From: Actinacidiphila acididurans
GTDB taxonomy: Bacteria; Actinomycetota; Actinomycetes; Streptomycetales; Streptomycetaceae
Reading direction: 5' to 3'
Assembly: GCF_016918855.1 (NCBI RefSeq)
Contig: NZ_JADKYB010000024.1
Coordinates: 62,001-126,000 of the forward strand
DNA length: 64,000 nt
Shown: piece by piece, positions 16,901-25,924 of the stretch
Position numbering within the stretch: position 1 is the first letter of the stretch
How the letters are laid out: every line of letters starts with the position of its first letter
Program-made: the position numbers and the translations under genes
The notes under the pieces: generated by a model
What the model was told of the DNA's origin: nothing
What the model saw: only the letters and a program-made list of their open reading frames with translations
The model's database searches: none

Positions 16901-19440
16901 GCGGCGAGCGCATCGGTGACGGCGGCCTGCCGGCTGCGCGTCTGCCAGTCCTGCCCCGCGGTCACCTCTTTCAGGAGCGCCACGGCCCAGTCCCCGGCCG
17001 GGGCGGCGAGGGACGCGGCGCGTGCCCGGGCGGCGGAGAACGCGTCGAGAGCGGTCGACAGCCGTTGCTGTTCCGCTTCTGCCAAGCCGCGTACGGCCGT
17101 GTCGTACTCCTGGCTCAGCGGGTCCTGCCGCACCGCCGCGTGCGCTTCCTCCGCCGCGCGGACGACGGAGACGGCTTCCTCGAAAGCACCGGGGCTCGGC
17201 AGCTCGGACGGGCCGGGTACCTCAGCGGCCACGGCGCGGTGGTGAGGCGTGTAGGCGCGGGTGGCGTGCAGCAGCCTCAGCGCTTCGTCGGCGCCGAGTA
17301 CGGGCTGTTCGCCGGGAACCGTGCCGAGCCAGTCGTACGTCCCGGCCTCGGTGGTGAGGCGTTCGGCGATCTCCTGAAGGCTGCCGCTGTAGTCACCGAT
17401 CTCCGCCTCGAAGCGGTGGGTCTCCTGCTCGCGCAGCACCGCGAGGTCGCGGAGCATGGCGGTCTGGGCGGCCCGCGCCGCGGCCAGCCGTGACTGGAGG
17501 GCGCGGATCTCACGCTCCGACGCCTTCGGGTCGTAGCCGGCGTACTCGCTGAGGATCCGCTGGACGGACGCCTCGAGTTCCCGCTGGGCGGCCGCTCCGT
17601 CCTCCGTCCGGCTCACGCAGAGGTCGCGGACCGACTCGGGCAGTTTGTCCCGCAGCACGCGAAGGGCGCGCGGGGTGTGGCTGGTGATGAGGACCCGCCG
17701 GCCCTGGGCAAGCAGGTCCGTGACCAGGTTGGCGATGGTGTGCGTCTTGCCGGTGCCGGGCGGGCCCTGGACGACGACCAGCCGGTTGGCGCGCAGCCGC
17801 TCGGCAATCGTGCGCTGCTCCTCGTTGGCCGGGAGCGCGAAGTACATCTCACCGGTGACATCGCCGGTGGCGCCGTCCTCGGCCGCCGCGAGGCCCGCGG
17901 CGGTCAACGCCCCGTCGCGGCCGGCGATGTACCCGAGCAGTTCGGTCGGAGGGGTACCCGCGTCGATCCGGCGGGCAATCGCCTTGAGCGCGTCCACCGT
18001 CGATCTGCGCGTCCGCTCGCGCAGGACGAGCCCGGGTGTGAGCCCCACCTGCGGCACGTCGAGGGACCGAGGCCTGACCCGTTCCACGGTCGGCAGATAG
18101 CTCCCTGCGCTGTGGGCGGCGTTGACCCAACTGCGCAGGGCGGTGTGCAGGGCTTCGAGGTGCTCGGGATCCGTCACGTCGGAAGCGCCTTCCAGCACCT
18201 CGACGATCTTCTCGCGCACCGGGCCGGGGACATGCTGCGCCCCTTCGAGCATGCCCTCTTCCAGCTCCAGACCGGGGCCGGTCGGGTCCGGAGCGGCGGT
18301 GAGCGTGCCGGTGGACGGGTCGAGCCGGACCGTGGCCCGATGGGTGACCAGGTGTCGCTCCACCCGCAGACCGCCCGGTGTCTGCCAGGTCAGCCGCCCC
18401 AGGCCGAGTACGAGTTCGTACGCCTCGCCGAGGTTGGCAGCGTCTTCGTGCATCTTGTGCAGCCGGTCGTACAGCCTGACGATGGGGTCGATCGCGCGGC
18501 GCCGCTCGGCCCAGGCCAGCCATTCCTGTTCCCACGCGGCGTAAAGCTTCTCGATCTTCTCCCGATCAGGGTGCTCGTCGAGCTCGTGGTACGCCTTTTC
18601 GAGCGGGATGCCCCGGGTCCAGTCGGGGAGTGCCGGCTCGATACGGCGACGCAGGTGCGGAGGGCGGGTCTGCTTGAAATCCCGCACGCGGGTGTCGTCG
18701 ACCCAGGGAGCGAGCAGGGGCTCCGGATGAGGGGCGTCCTCGCGCTCGGGGCGGGCGACGGTCAGCCAGGCGGGGTCGTCGGCGTCCAGGGCTCCGTCCA
18801 GCATGACCGCGACGCCGGGGTCGTCCGGCAGTTCGTCGAACCACACGGTGCCGGCAGCTCCGTCGAGGGTACGCACGGGGCGGGCCCTCGACTCTTCCGC
18901 CTCGGCGAGGAACCGGAAGATCTGCCGCACGCGTGTGGCGTCGGTCTGCTCGCCTGCGCCTTCCGGCCCCGCTTCCGCGAAGGCGTGTGCGGCGCCCACA
19001 GGAGTCCCGGAAGGCGCGGCCGAAGCCGTGGTGAAGGTGATGCTCGCGCGGCCGTGCGAGCTCGGGAAGCGGACCTCGATGTCCAGTTCGGCGGTGGTGC
19101 CGGCGGGAATGCTGTACGCCCAGGTCACCGACATCCGGCGCCCCGTGCGCAAGGTGCCTTCCAGCTCGTCGTCGAGTACGCCGGCCTTGCTGTCCAGTAC
19201 CCGGCGGCCGGTCTTTCCGTAGGGCCCGCTGCGCACCAGCAGGGCGATACCGTCGACGTCGACGGGCCGGCCGGTGCCGTTGCTCAGGTACAGAGTGCAT
19301 CGCACCAGGTCGTCGCCTGGCCGGTACCCGTGGGAACTCCCGGGGTCGGCCAGCTCGTACGGCACGACGTCGTCGACCCTCACATGCAGGCCGTCGTCGT
19401 AGTGATGGATGAAACCGACGGGCTGCACACCGTCGTCCAT
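13903..19440 (-). CDS. Giant SF1 helicase with PD-(D/E)XK nuclease and GreA/GreB-like C-terminus
   Basis: An 1845-residue cytoplasmic protein. Residues 1 to about 520 are a strand-rich, unrecognised region. A UPF1/DNA2-type SF1 helicase follows: Walker A GPPGTGKT near 561, a long helical insertion (about 620-1170, probably coiled), Walker B IVDEASQSGLEAM near 1236, and LNVAASRAQDQVWV near 1485. At about 1540-1640 lies a restriction-endonuclease-like domain (LTARGYRVRPGYRVGRHTIDLVVEG...LAIACDGDAF) resembling MTES_1575/Vsr-type nucleases. The last 90 residues (SPSSPLGQALMWQPVGHEVSYEA... HTVVVREIRV) match the FKBP-like C-terminal domain of GreA/GreB elongation factors. Start: ATG 19440, or GTG 19449 in frame; earlier residues look non-coding. 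Helicase-nuclease giants of this kind occur in phage-defence loci (established for systems such as Hhe); the role here is inferred. Confidence 0.85.
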   Translation of the reverse strand: MDDGVQPVGFIHHYDDGLHVRVDDVVPYELADPGSSHGYRPGDDLVRCTLYLSNGTGRPVDVDGIALLVRSGPYGKTGRRVLDSKAGVLDDELEGTLRTGRRMSVTWAYSIPAGTTAELDIEVRFPSSHGRASITFTTASAAPSGTPVGAAHAFAEAGPEGAGEQTDATRVRQIFRFLAEAEESRARPVRTLDGAAGTVWFDELPDDPGVAVMLDGALDADDPAWLTVARPEREDAPHPEPLLAPWVDDTRVRDFKQTRPPHLRRRIEPALPDWTRGIPLEKAYHELDEHPDREKIEKLYAAWEQEWLAWAERRRAIDPIVRLYDRLHKMHEDAANLGEAYELVLGLGRLTWQTPGGLRVERHLVTHRATVRLDPSTGTLTAAPDPTGPGLELEEGMLEGAQHVPGPVREKIVEVLEGASDVTDPEHLEALHTALRSWVNAAHSAGSYLPTVERVRPRSLDVPQVGLTPGLVLRERTRRSTVDALKAIARRIDAGTPPTELLGYIAGRDGALTAAGLAAAEDGATGDVTGEMYFALPANEEQRTIAERLRANRLVVVQGPPGTGKTHTIANLVTDLLAQGRRVLITSHTPRALRVLRDKLPESVRDLCVSRTEDGAAAQRELEASVQRILSEYAGYDPKASEREIRALQSRLAAARAAQTAMLRDLAVLREQETHRFEAEIGDYSGSLQEIAERLTTEAGTYDWLGTVPGEQPVLGADEALRLLHATRAYTPHHRAVAAEVPGPSELPSPGAFEEAVSVVRAAEEAHAAVRQDPLSQEYDTAVRGLAEAEQQRLSTALDAFSAARARAASLAAPAGDWAVALLKEVTAGQDWQTRSRQAAVTDALAAVESSLATLGTAMVSGLEEYDPATALGQATALHDGLGQGQKLRGPLGVRSKLAKAVGGFVESVRVDGRAPEDIATAAVVLARVQLELRLAQVESEWGTPAGRWHGHGPRLARLRQDAAVLEALLAVAAARTDVVTTAATSPELAVAAWHEPSVENAVRALLRAAVTLRAADQSRRIIADAEDLLRVWNDRTGVSPAVGRALDTVRAQDPDGYREFSQEIAEVREAARLRAEQHAALSLVRQAFPALAERISDTPEDAAWETRLPLLAEAWAWSAWRDRMERLTDPEAERSLRKRLTEADDEARIMLARLAAARAWHRCLGLLTGDQSRALSAYQQAARRMKGKYQHRYRRDAQAALRKAQTAVPAWIMPLHQVAETVPMDRPGLFDVVIVDEASQSGLEAMLLSWLADRMVVVGDSKQVSPANVGLKQDEYFHLRDRLLTSLEPDVRSLFGPESSFFDLTEALSAGRGTLMLKEHFRCMPEIISFSNELCYDGRLQPLRQYGADRLPPVRTVYVPDGEAVGADARLVNTAEAEALVDAVVRCCADPAYEGKTMGVISLRASKGHVAELENLLAERLDYEEREERRIRVGDAEDFQGDERHVMFVSCVNSATTAAGTVPGGFSGKRYEQQLNVAASRAQDQVWVFHSARAEQFHENDLRRRWLDQLTRPVEEDIVAVGSEVLPDVRHEAFDSLFQQKVYLELTARGYRVRPGYRVGRHTIDLVVEGGTRRLAIACDGDAFADGEDAGTAATRQRDLERVDWTFVRVRGSRFHLDREQALSPVWSELERLGIRPAGDEGEQFVVPVEIDRTGVPPVAEPGESVPAAEDSSVAPADRARDVQVPTWDAGSPLPVREIPAAAFQRLVREMQELQAAVDAPDVTPDGVDPANLVSLRKTDADQRDRRTKRLGFLRSFLDTVAVGRETAVPALVIPGALLVLEFDGQIDGDTLYTVAELPTGDADIVSPSSPLGQALMWQPVGHEVSYEASQDKAHTVVVREIRV

Positions 19441-19780
19441 GTCGTTCACGCCCTGGCTCACGCGCCACCCCACCGCTGCTGAGGGCCACTCAGTGGCCGC
19501 CTCGGGAATCCGCCCCGGCCACCTCAAGCACGACCACGCAGCGCCCCCCGGCACGACGACTTGAGTGTGAACTGAGCACACGCGCCGAGCGTAGCAGGGA
19601 GCGGTGCCGGGGCCGCGCGTTTCACCCTCACCGGCGCGCGACCGCGGAGCGGACCGGAAGCCACCTTCGTCGACCTGCTCAACCGGTACATTCATGGACT
19701 GCCGTCCCGGCGCCGAACGGCCGGACGGGCGGCCCAGTCCTGTGCACCCGGCAGGGAAAGCCGGCAGGGAAAGGAAGCGC
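19441..19780. other. Divergent intergenic region (340 bp), no gene
   Basis: It lies between the giant helicase (minus) and the DUF262 gene (plus) and must hold both promoters. I find no clear -35/-10 pair and no convincing coding frame. Confidence 0.55.
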
Positions 19781-22327
19781 ATGCGCGCCCAGGAAATCAC
19801 CTTCCTCAAGCTCGTCCAGGGGGAGAAGCAGTTCCAGGTACCGCTCTACCAGCGCACCTACAGCTGGGGTAAGGACCAGCTGAAGCGCCTGTGGGAGGAC
19901 GTCTGCGAACTCGTCGACCAGCACCTCGCGGGGGATTCCCTGGCCCCGCACTTCCTGGGCTCGGTGGTGCTGGCTCCCGGTCAGATCCAGGCCGGCGGGG
20001 TACAGCGGTGGCTGGTGGTGGACGGTCAGCAGCGGTTGACCACGCTGATGCTGGCCTTCACCGCTTTGCGCGACCACCTCAGGGAGATCGGCGATCTGCG
20101 CGGCGTGGACAGGGTGCACAAGCAGATACTCGTCAACGAGTACCAGGAGGACCTCGACCACTACCGGCTGCTGCCCACGCAGGCGGACCGCGAGGCGTAC
20201 AACGCCTGTGTCCAGTCCCGGGCAGAGGCCGGCGGGAGCGACAACATCGGTGCCGCCTATCGGTTCTTCCGGGGCGCGCTCGCCGAGGGGCGGGAGACCG
20301 GCGACGAGCGATGGATCGCAACCGTCGAGATCGTCCTCAAGGACCTGCTCTCGATCGTGGAGATCACCGCAGAGTCCGGCGACAACGTCTACCGGATCTT
20401 CGAGTCGATCAACAACACCGGTGTCGGGCTCAGCCAGAGCGACCTGCTGCGCAATTACGTGTTCATGCTCCTGCCCAAACGAGGTGAACGGGTCTACCAG
20501 GAACTGTGGCTGCCCATGCAGCAGAGCCTCGGCCCGAAGAACCTCGAACTCCTCGTCTGGCTGGACCTGGTGGTCCGCGGCAACCACAAGACGAAGCAGA
20601 GCGACATCTACCGGGAACAGCAGAAGCGGCTCCAGCCACTGGCCGGTGACGAGGACGCCCTGCAACACGAGATCACGCAGCTGGCCGAGCGCGGACGGCG
20701 GTTCCTCCGCATCGTGGAGCCCGGGCGCGAGCCGTCACCCGCACTCCGCGCGGTCCTGGAACGCCTGGCCTCCTGGGGCGGTCAGACCCACTACCCGCTC
20801 GCACTTCACCTGCTGGACCTTGTCGACGCCGGCAGCACGACGCCCGACGACGCGGCGCAGGCGCTGCTGTACGTCGAGTCCTACCTGGTACGGCGACTCA
20901 TCTGCCAGACGCCGACCACCGGCCTCAACCGGATCTTCATGGAGGCGCCGAAGGAGCTGGAGACGGACCGTGCGGCGGCCGAGGCCGTGCGGAGGTTCCT
21001 GTCCGGGCGCCGCCGGCGGTGGCCGAGCGACGAGGAACTGCGCGAGGCGATCCGCAGCAAGCCCTTCTACTGGAGCGGTCGTCCTCCGCAGCGCAGCTAC
21101 ATCCTGCGCCGCCTGGAGGAGAGCTATCGGCCCACGGAGCCCGTCGACTTCGCTAAGGCGTCCCTCACCGTGGAGCACGTCCTGCCGCAGCGCCCGGCGC
21201 CGGAGTGGTTCGACCAGCTCGCCGACGAGACCGAGCCCAGCCAGACTCCCCAGGAACTGCACGACCTCTTGGTGCACACGCTCGGCAACCTGACACTGAC
21301 CGGCGACAACGGCAAGTTGTCGAACCACCCGTTCGAGCGCAAGCAGCAGATCCTCGAATCCAGCGCCTTGCGCATGAACCTGGAGATCGCCTCCGCTCAG
21401 CGCTGGGGCAAGGCGGAGATCACGGCCCGCGCCGACCGCCTGGCGCAGCGGGCGGTGGACCTGTGGCCCGGCCCGATCACCGGGGCCAAGCCGAGCGGCG
21501 AGGAGTGGCCGGGCTGGGCGGAACTTCGGGCGGCCCTGGTGGCGATGCCCAGCGGCACCTGGACGACGTACGGTGACGTCGCCGAGCTCATCGGCAGCCA
21601 TCCGGTGCCGGTGGGCACGTACCTCGGCGCCAACCCGACGCTGGTCGGTGCGTATCGGGTCCTCACCGCGGAGGGCCGGATCTCCGCTTCCTTCCGGTGG
21701 GCGGACGGCAGCGACCGGCAGCCGCCGCAGGACCTGCTGACGAGTGAGGGAGTGAGGTTCGACTCCGCGGGCCGGGCCCATGACGCGCAGCGCCTGACGG
21801 CCGCGGAGCTGGCCACTCTGTTGGGCAGGGACGTGGCCCGGCCCGTTTCCGACGATCCGCTTCCCGAGGGGGAGGACTCGGCGGCTGCCGAGCGCTTCCG
21901 CACGCAGTTGCGGGGGCACTGGCCCGAGGCCTTCTCCGGGGTCCTCGCGGCGCTCGACTTCTGGCGTGCCCAGGGCGGCCACATCACCTACGGCCGGCAC
22001 GAGGAGACCAGTTGCTTTCCCATGCTCGACGCCGGGACGAGCCGGCAGTCCCACCTGCTGTGGCCGGTCGGTATCTACCCGGTGAGCGGGACGGTCGAGG
22101 TCGTCTTCCAGTACCTCAAGAGCCGCAGCCCCTTCGACGACACCGAACAGCGCCGCGAGCTCCTGCGGCGCCTCAACGAGATCGACGGCATCGACCTGCC
22201 CGAGGCGAAGCTGGAGCTGCGCCCGTCCTTCCCCGTACAGGTCTTCGCGGAACACAGCGATGAGATCTGCCAGGTGCTGGACTGGTTCGTGGGCGTGGCG
22301 GCACTGGATCTGGCGCGGCGGGACTGA
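19781..22327 (+). CDS. GmrSD-like DUF262-HNH nuclease with alkyltransferase-like domain
   Basis: An 848-residue protein related to GmrSD type IV, modification-dependent restriction enzymes. The N-terminal DUF262 part has VPLYQRTYSW (about 19-28) and the ParB/Srx-like LVVDGQQRLTTLML (about 79-92) nucleotide-binding motif. A helical middle leads to a DUF1524 HNH nuclease: SLTVEHVLPQ (about 461-470) and HTLGNLTL...NHPFERKQQIL (about 499-528). Residues about 580-660 (SGTWTTYGDVAELIG...GANPTLVGAYRVLTAEGRIS) look like the winged-helix DNA-binding domain of O6-alkylguanine alkyltransferases, with AYRV where the active PCHRV would be, so alkyltransferase-like rather than catalytic. The last 150 residues form an unrecognised domain. 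ATG 19781 has AAAGGAAG upstream. Probably cleaves modified foreign DNA (inference). Confidence 0.87.
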   Translation: MRAQEITFLKLVQGEKQFQVPLYQRTYSWGKDQLKRLWEDVCELVDQHLAGDSLAPHFLGSVVLAPGQIQAGGVQRWLVVDGQQRLTTLMLAFTALRDHLREIGDLRGVDRVHKQILVNEYQEDLDHYRLLPTQADREAYNACVQSRAEAGGSDNIGAAYRFFRGALAEGRETGDERWIATVEIVLKDLLSIVEITAESGDNVYRIFESINNTGVGLSQSDLLRNYVFMLLPKRGERVYQELWLPMQQSLGPKNLELLVWLDLVVRGNHKTKQSDIYREQQKRLQPLAGDEDALQHEITQLAERGRRFLRIVEPGREPSPALRAVLERLASWGGQTHYPLALHLLDLVDAGSTTPDDAAQALLYVESYLVRRLICQTPTTGLNRIFMEAPKELETDRAAAEAVRRFLSGRRRRWPSDEELREAIRSKPFYWSGRPPQRSYILRRLEESYRPTEPVDFAKASLTVEHVLPQRPAPEWFDQLADETEPSQTPQELHDLLVHTLGNLTLTGDNGKLSNHPFERKQQILESSALRMNLEIASAQRWGKAEITARADRLAQRAVDLWPGPITGAKPSGEEWPGWAELRAALVAMPSGTWTTYGDVAELIGSHPVPVGTYLGANPTLVGAYRVLTAEGRISASFRWADGSDRQPPQDLLTSEGVRFDSAGRAHDAQRLTAAELATLLGRDVARPVSDDPLPEGEDSAAAERFRTQLRGHWPEAFSGVLAALDFWRAQGGHITYGRHEETSCFPMLDAGTSRQSHLLWPVGIYPVSGTVEVVFQYLKSRSPFDDTEQRRELLRRLNEIDGIDLPEAKLELRPSFPVQVFAEHSDEICQVLDWFVGVAALDLARRD

Positions 22328-22799
22328 CGACCGAACGAGGCGGCCGGCGAGCAGACAACTCACCTCCGGTGTAGGTTGCATTATTTTTCGGCCATCCATC
22401 CGCCGCGTCGGGTCGCTCGACTTTTCCGCGTTGCCTCGACAGGCAGGGAAAGTTAATCAACTCCTCATCTCGTGATGAGCATGAAATCCGCAGGCCCGAT
22501 GCGGACGCCGGCATCCGCGACGCTCGATCGAAAAAATCCCTCTTGACTGGCAATCATGGAAGCTCGTAGCGTTCTTCCTCGTGCGGGACGACAGTGCCCA
22601 GCACGCTCGCGACGGGGGCGCGTGGGGGGTTTCTCATGAGCGGTGCTCATGTTTCTGTACTTCCGCTTTCCAGGTGCGTCGCGTCGCGTCCTCATCCACT
22701 CGTGATTCCTCGACCGTAGCGATTTCGGCGGTCTCCCGAGCCTGTCGGCTATGCCTTTCCGTGCATCTTTCGCGGACTTCAGCAAGGGAAAGAGTGTGA
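22328..22799. other. Intergenic region (472 bp) with a long leader before the sialidase gene
   Basis: This region is more AT-rich than its surroundings. It contains a 6-bp hairpin CTCATC-TCGT-GATGAG (22464-22479), a promoter candidate (22543-22572) and, in the predicted leader, a 27-codon frame from ATG 22636 to TAG 22719 preceded by GGGGGG. I cannot assign the short peptide, and there is no strong coding evidence for it. Confidence 0.5.
22543..22572 (+). promoter_or_regulatory. Candidate sigma-70-type promoter for the sialidase gene
   Basis: TTGACT (22543-22548), an 18-bp spacer and TAGCGT (22567-22572) match TTGAC-N18-TANNNT in a locally AT-rich stretch. Transcription would start near 22580, leaving a leader of about 220 nt before the ATG at 22800. 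Confidence 0.5.
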
Positions 22800-25688
22800 A
22801 TGCGATCACGTTTGCCCGCAGTAATCAGTAGTGTTCTTCGATTGACGATCGTGGGAGCGGTGCTCCTCGCGTCGGCCGCCGCCTGGGCCCTGGCCGCCCC
22901 CGTGTCCGCGTCCGCCGCCCCGGCGTCGGCGCAGGCCGCCGGGACGACCGGCCAGCTGAACGCGCCGCAGGCACCCCTGCTGCCCGCACAGGAGACCCTC
23001 TTCACCTCCAACACCGTGATCGGCGGCCGGAGTTACGCCTGCTTCCGGGTACCCTCCGTGGTCCGTGCCAACGACGGCACTCTGCTCGCCTTCGCCGAGG
23101 GCCGACTCACTGGCGGCGACTGCGCGGACACCAAGGAAATGGACATCGTGCTGCGCCGCTCCACCGACGGCGGCACGACGTGGCTGCCCCCGCAGATCGT
23201 CGCCCGCGGCCTGCCGACAGACACGGCAGGCACACACACTCCCGCGATCGACATGGAGCCGACGCCGATCGTCGACGCCACGGTCGGCAGCGGCGCCGGC
23301 CAGGTCGTCCTGCTCTACAACGTACGACAGCTCGCGAGTGACGGGACCATCAACAACCCCGCCGGCGGCGTGTTTCCGATCAAAACCCATGTGCTGGTCA
23401 GCTCCGACGACGGCGCCGGCTGGAGCGGTGACCAGGACATCTCCGCGCAGGTCAACCCGACCGGTGTCGGGTTCTTCGTCAGCGGTCCGGGGCACGGCAT
23501 CCAACTGCGGCACGGCGACTGCGCCGGCTGGCTGGTCGCCCCCACGTACGAGAGCGTGCCTGTCCCGAACCAGACGAACGTCTTCGGCCATGTGGCCGCC
23601 GCCCTCTACCGCGACACCAATGGCGTCTGGCATCGAGGTGCCTCCACCCCCAACGACCTCACCGCCCAGTACGCGGGTGAGCCGAGCATCGCGGAACTCT
23701 CCGACGGGCGGCTGCTCATGACCGCCCGTAACAACAAGGTCAACACCGCCGCCGGTGACGCCGCGGGGGACAACCGGCTCACCTTCGTCAGCACGAACTG
23801 CGGCGCGTCCTGGCAGCCCCTGACCGGCGCGTCCGCACTGCCGGGCGCCACCGTCTTCGCCCCGGTGCTGGCCGCCGCCGACGCCGCCGACGGCGACGCC
23901 TACCACCAGCTCGTCATCACCCAGCCCGTCTACCACGACCCCTCCGCGACCAACCTCCAGGGCACCCTGATCATGCGTTCGTCCTTCGACGACGGCCTCA
24001 CCTGGCAGACCCCCGACCAGGGGCTCGTCATCGCCAAGGCCGGCGCGGGCTACTCCGATCTCACCCGCACCGCGGGGGGCGGGATCGGCGTCCTCTATGA
24101 GGCCGGCCCCGACCCGTCCAAGATCAGCGGCCCCCCGGCGTCCAGCCGCACCACGGTCCGGTTCACGGTCGTCTCCTCCGGGCAGAGCGTGATCACCGGG
24201 CCCGTGACCGGCGCGCGCACGCCCGACACCGCGGCCGGCGGCAACGCGGCCGTGCTGCGCGGCGGGGCCAAGCTGACCGCCGGGCGGTTCGGCCGGGCCG
24301 TGACCTTCACCCCGAACTCCGCGGGCGCCACCGGTTGGGTCGACGTGACCCCCAGCCCCGCGTACGCCCGGATCGACGGGGACTTCACGGTCGCCGCCGA
24401 CTTCAAGTACAACGCCACCGATGGGCTGCGCCCGATCATCTGGGGCTTCGGTGTCGGCGCGGGCCTTCCGCAACTGTGGGTGCGAGGCGACCCCGCCAAC
24501 CACCGGATCTCCGCGGACGCGACGACGAGCTCGGGCAGCACCACGCTCAACACCACGCAGGCGTACAACGACAACACCTGGCACCACGTGGCCTTCCAGC
24601 GGTCCGGCAGCCAGTTGCTGTTGTGGATCGACGGCGTCCAGGTGGCCTCCGGCGCCGCTCCCTCCGGGGCGATCTCGCCCTCCCGCCCGCAGCCGCTGGA
24701 GATCGGCAACCGGATCGACGGCGCCCAGCCCTACGCGGGATCCATCGACGACGTGGTGCTCTACGACCGCGCGCTGAGCGCCCAGGAGATCACCGCCGCG
24801 GCGAACAGCGGCACCTACTCCGGCGTCGGCCCGCTACTGCACCTGCCGTTCGACAGCGGCGTTCCCGACCCGCGCTCCTGGGGCGACATCGACGGTGACG
24901 GCCGGCTCGACGTCCTGGGCCGCACGACGGTCGGCGACCTGCGCTACTTCCCGACGGTGGGCGACGTGACGGCCGGCTCGCCCGGCGACGTCTCCCTCCA
25001 GAACCCCACCGCCGCCGGGACCGGCTTCGACACGTCCTTCCACCCCGCCCGCGGCGACTTCAACAACGACGGGATCGGCGACCTGATCGCGAAGGACAAC
25101 CAGAACCGGCTCGAGTTCTGGCTCGGGCAGGGTGACGGCTCCTTCTCGCCGCCGGTCGTGCTGCTCCCCGGCACCTCGTTCCAGGACGTCATGGCCGTCT
25201 CCGGCGGCGACTTCAACAACGACGGCCTCACCGACATCCTGGGGCTCGGCTACGACGGCTCCCTGTGGTGGTGGCCCAGCAATGGCGACCGCACCTTCGG
25301 AGCCCGGCAGAACCTGGTGCCCGGGACCGCGTTCGCGGGATACCAGGCCGTACCGACCGGGGACTTCAACGGCGACGGCCGGACGGACGTGGCGGGCGTC
25401 GACGCGAGCGGCACTCTGTGGTGGTGGGCCGGTGACGGCAACGGCGGGCTGTCGACCGCCCAGCAGCTCGCGCCGGGCACGTCCTTCGCCGCCTACGGGC
25501 ACACGTTCACCGCGGACGTGAATGGCGACGGGGCGACCGACTTCGTCGGGCTCGACTCCTCCGGCGTCGCCCACTGGTGGCCCGGCGACGGCAACGGACA
25601 TGTCTCCGGCACGGCCCGCACCCTCTCCGTCCTCTCTCAGGACAGTACCCCGGCCGCCACGCTGGGCGGAGACACCTACACCTTCTGA
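22800..25688 (+). CDS. Secreted exo-sialidase with LamG and FG-GAP (VCBS) repeats
   Basis: A 962-residue exported neuraminidase. The signal peptide is about 1-40 (RSRLPAVISS, hydrophobic core, ASA). The six-bladed GH33 domain covers about 60-430: YACFRVPS near 80 is the FRIP arginine motif, and Asp-box sequences STDGGTTW, SSDDGAGW, STNCGASW (degenerate) and SFDDGLTW mark the blades. Residues about 480-645 form a laminin-G/concanavalin-like sandwich (YARIDGDFTVAADFKYN...WHHVAFQRSGSQLLLWIDGVQVASG). The rest is at least five FG-GAP/VCBS repeats (GDFNNDGIGDLIA, GDFNNDGLTDILG, GDFNGDGRTDVAG, ADVNGDGATDFVG), which bind calcium in related proteins. It should release terminal sialic acid outside the cell. 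ATG 22800 has AAGGGAAAG upstream, and a strong hairpin follows the gene. Confidence 0.93.
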   Translation: MRSRLPAVISSVLRLTIVGAVLLASAAAWALAAPVSASAAPASAQAAGTTGQLNAPQAPLLPAQETLFTSNTVIGGRSYACFRVPSVVRANDGTLLAFAEGRLTGGDCADTKEMDIVLRRSTDGGTTWLPPQIVARGLPTDTAGTHTPAIDMEPTPIVDATVGSGAGQVVLLYNVRQLASDGTINNPAGGVFPIKTHVLVSSDDGAGWSGDQDISAQVNPTGVGFFVSGPGHGIQLRHGDCAGWLVAPTYESVPVPNQTNVFGHVAAALYRDTNGVWHRGASTPNDLTAQYAGEPSIAELSDGRLLMTARNNKVNTAAGDAAGDNRLTFVSTNCGASWQPLTGASALPGATVFAPVLAAADAADGDAYHQLVITQPVYHDPSATNLQGTLIMRSSFDDGLTWQTPDQGLVIAKAGAGYSDLTRTAGGGIGVLYEAGPDPSKISGPPASSRTTVRFTVVSSGQSVITGPVTGARTPDTAAGGNAAVLRGGAKLTAGRFGRAVTFTPNSAGATGWVDVTPSPAYARIDGDFTVAADFKYNATDGLRPIIWGFGVGAGLPQLWVRGDPANHRISADATTSSGSTTLNTTQAYNDNTWHHVAFQRSGSQLLLWIDGVQVASGAAPSGAISPSRPQPLEIGNRIDGAQPYAGSIDDVVLYDRALSAQEITAAANSGTYSGVGPLLHLPFDSGVPDPRSWGDIDGDGRLDVLGRTTVGDLRYFPTVGDVTAGSPGDVSLQNPTAAGTGFDTSFHPARGDFNNDGIGDLIAKDNQNRLEFWLGQGDGSFSPPVVLLPGTSFQDVMAVSGGDFNNDGLTDILGLGYDGSLWWWPSNGDRTFGARQNLVPGTAFAGYQAVPTGDFNGDGRTDVAGVDASGTLWWWAGDGNGGLSTAQQLAPGTSFAAYGHTFTADVNGDGATDFVGLDSSGVAHWWPGDGNGHVSGTARTLSVLSQDSTPAATLGGDTYTF

Positions 25689-25744
25689 GCCACCTTCCGA
25701 GTCACTTTCCGAACCCGCTTTCCGGGTCGTGCCTTTGAAGAGCC

Positions 25745-25774
25745 GGCTCCCGGGCCCGCACGGGCCCGGGAGCC
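25745..25774. terminator. Hairpin terminator after the sialidase gene
   Basis: Perfect 14-bp arms GGCTCCCGGGCCCG / CGGGCCCGGGAGCC separated by 2 nt, 56 bp past the sialidase stop. No U-tract. Confidence 0.85.
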
Positions 25775-25924
25775 CGCTCGCCGCACGGCACCCCGGATCT
25801 TGAAGAGCAGGGAGAGGGCAACTACCTTCGTCAACGGCGCACTTGGGGAAGTGCGCGACCAATGGGGGGCGCGGGGACCGGGGGGCCTCCGGCGGCGTGC
25901 CCCCGTATGAGCCTGGGGGGTTTC

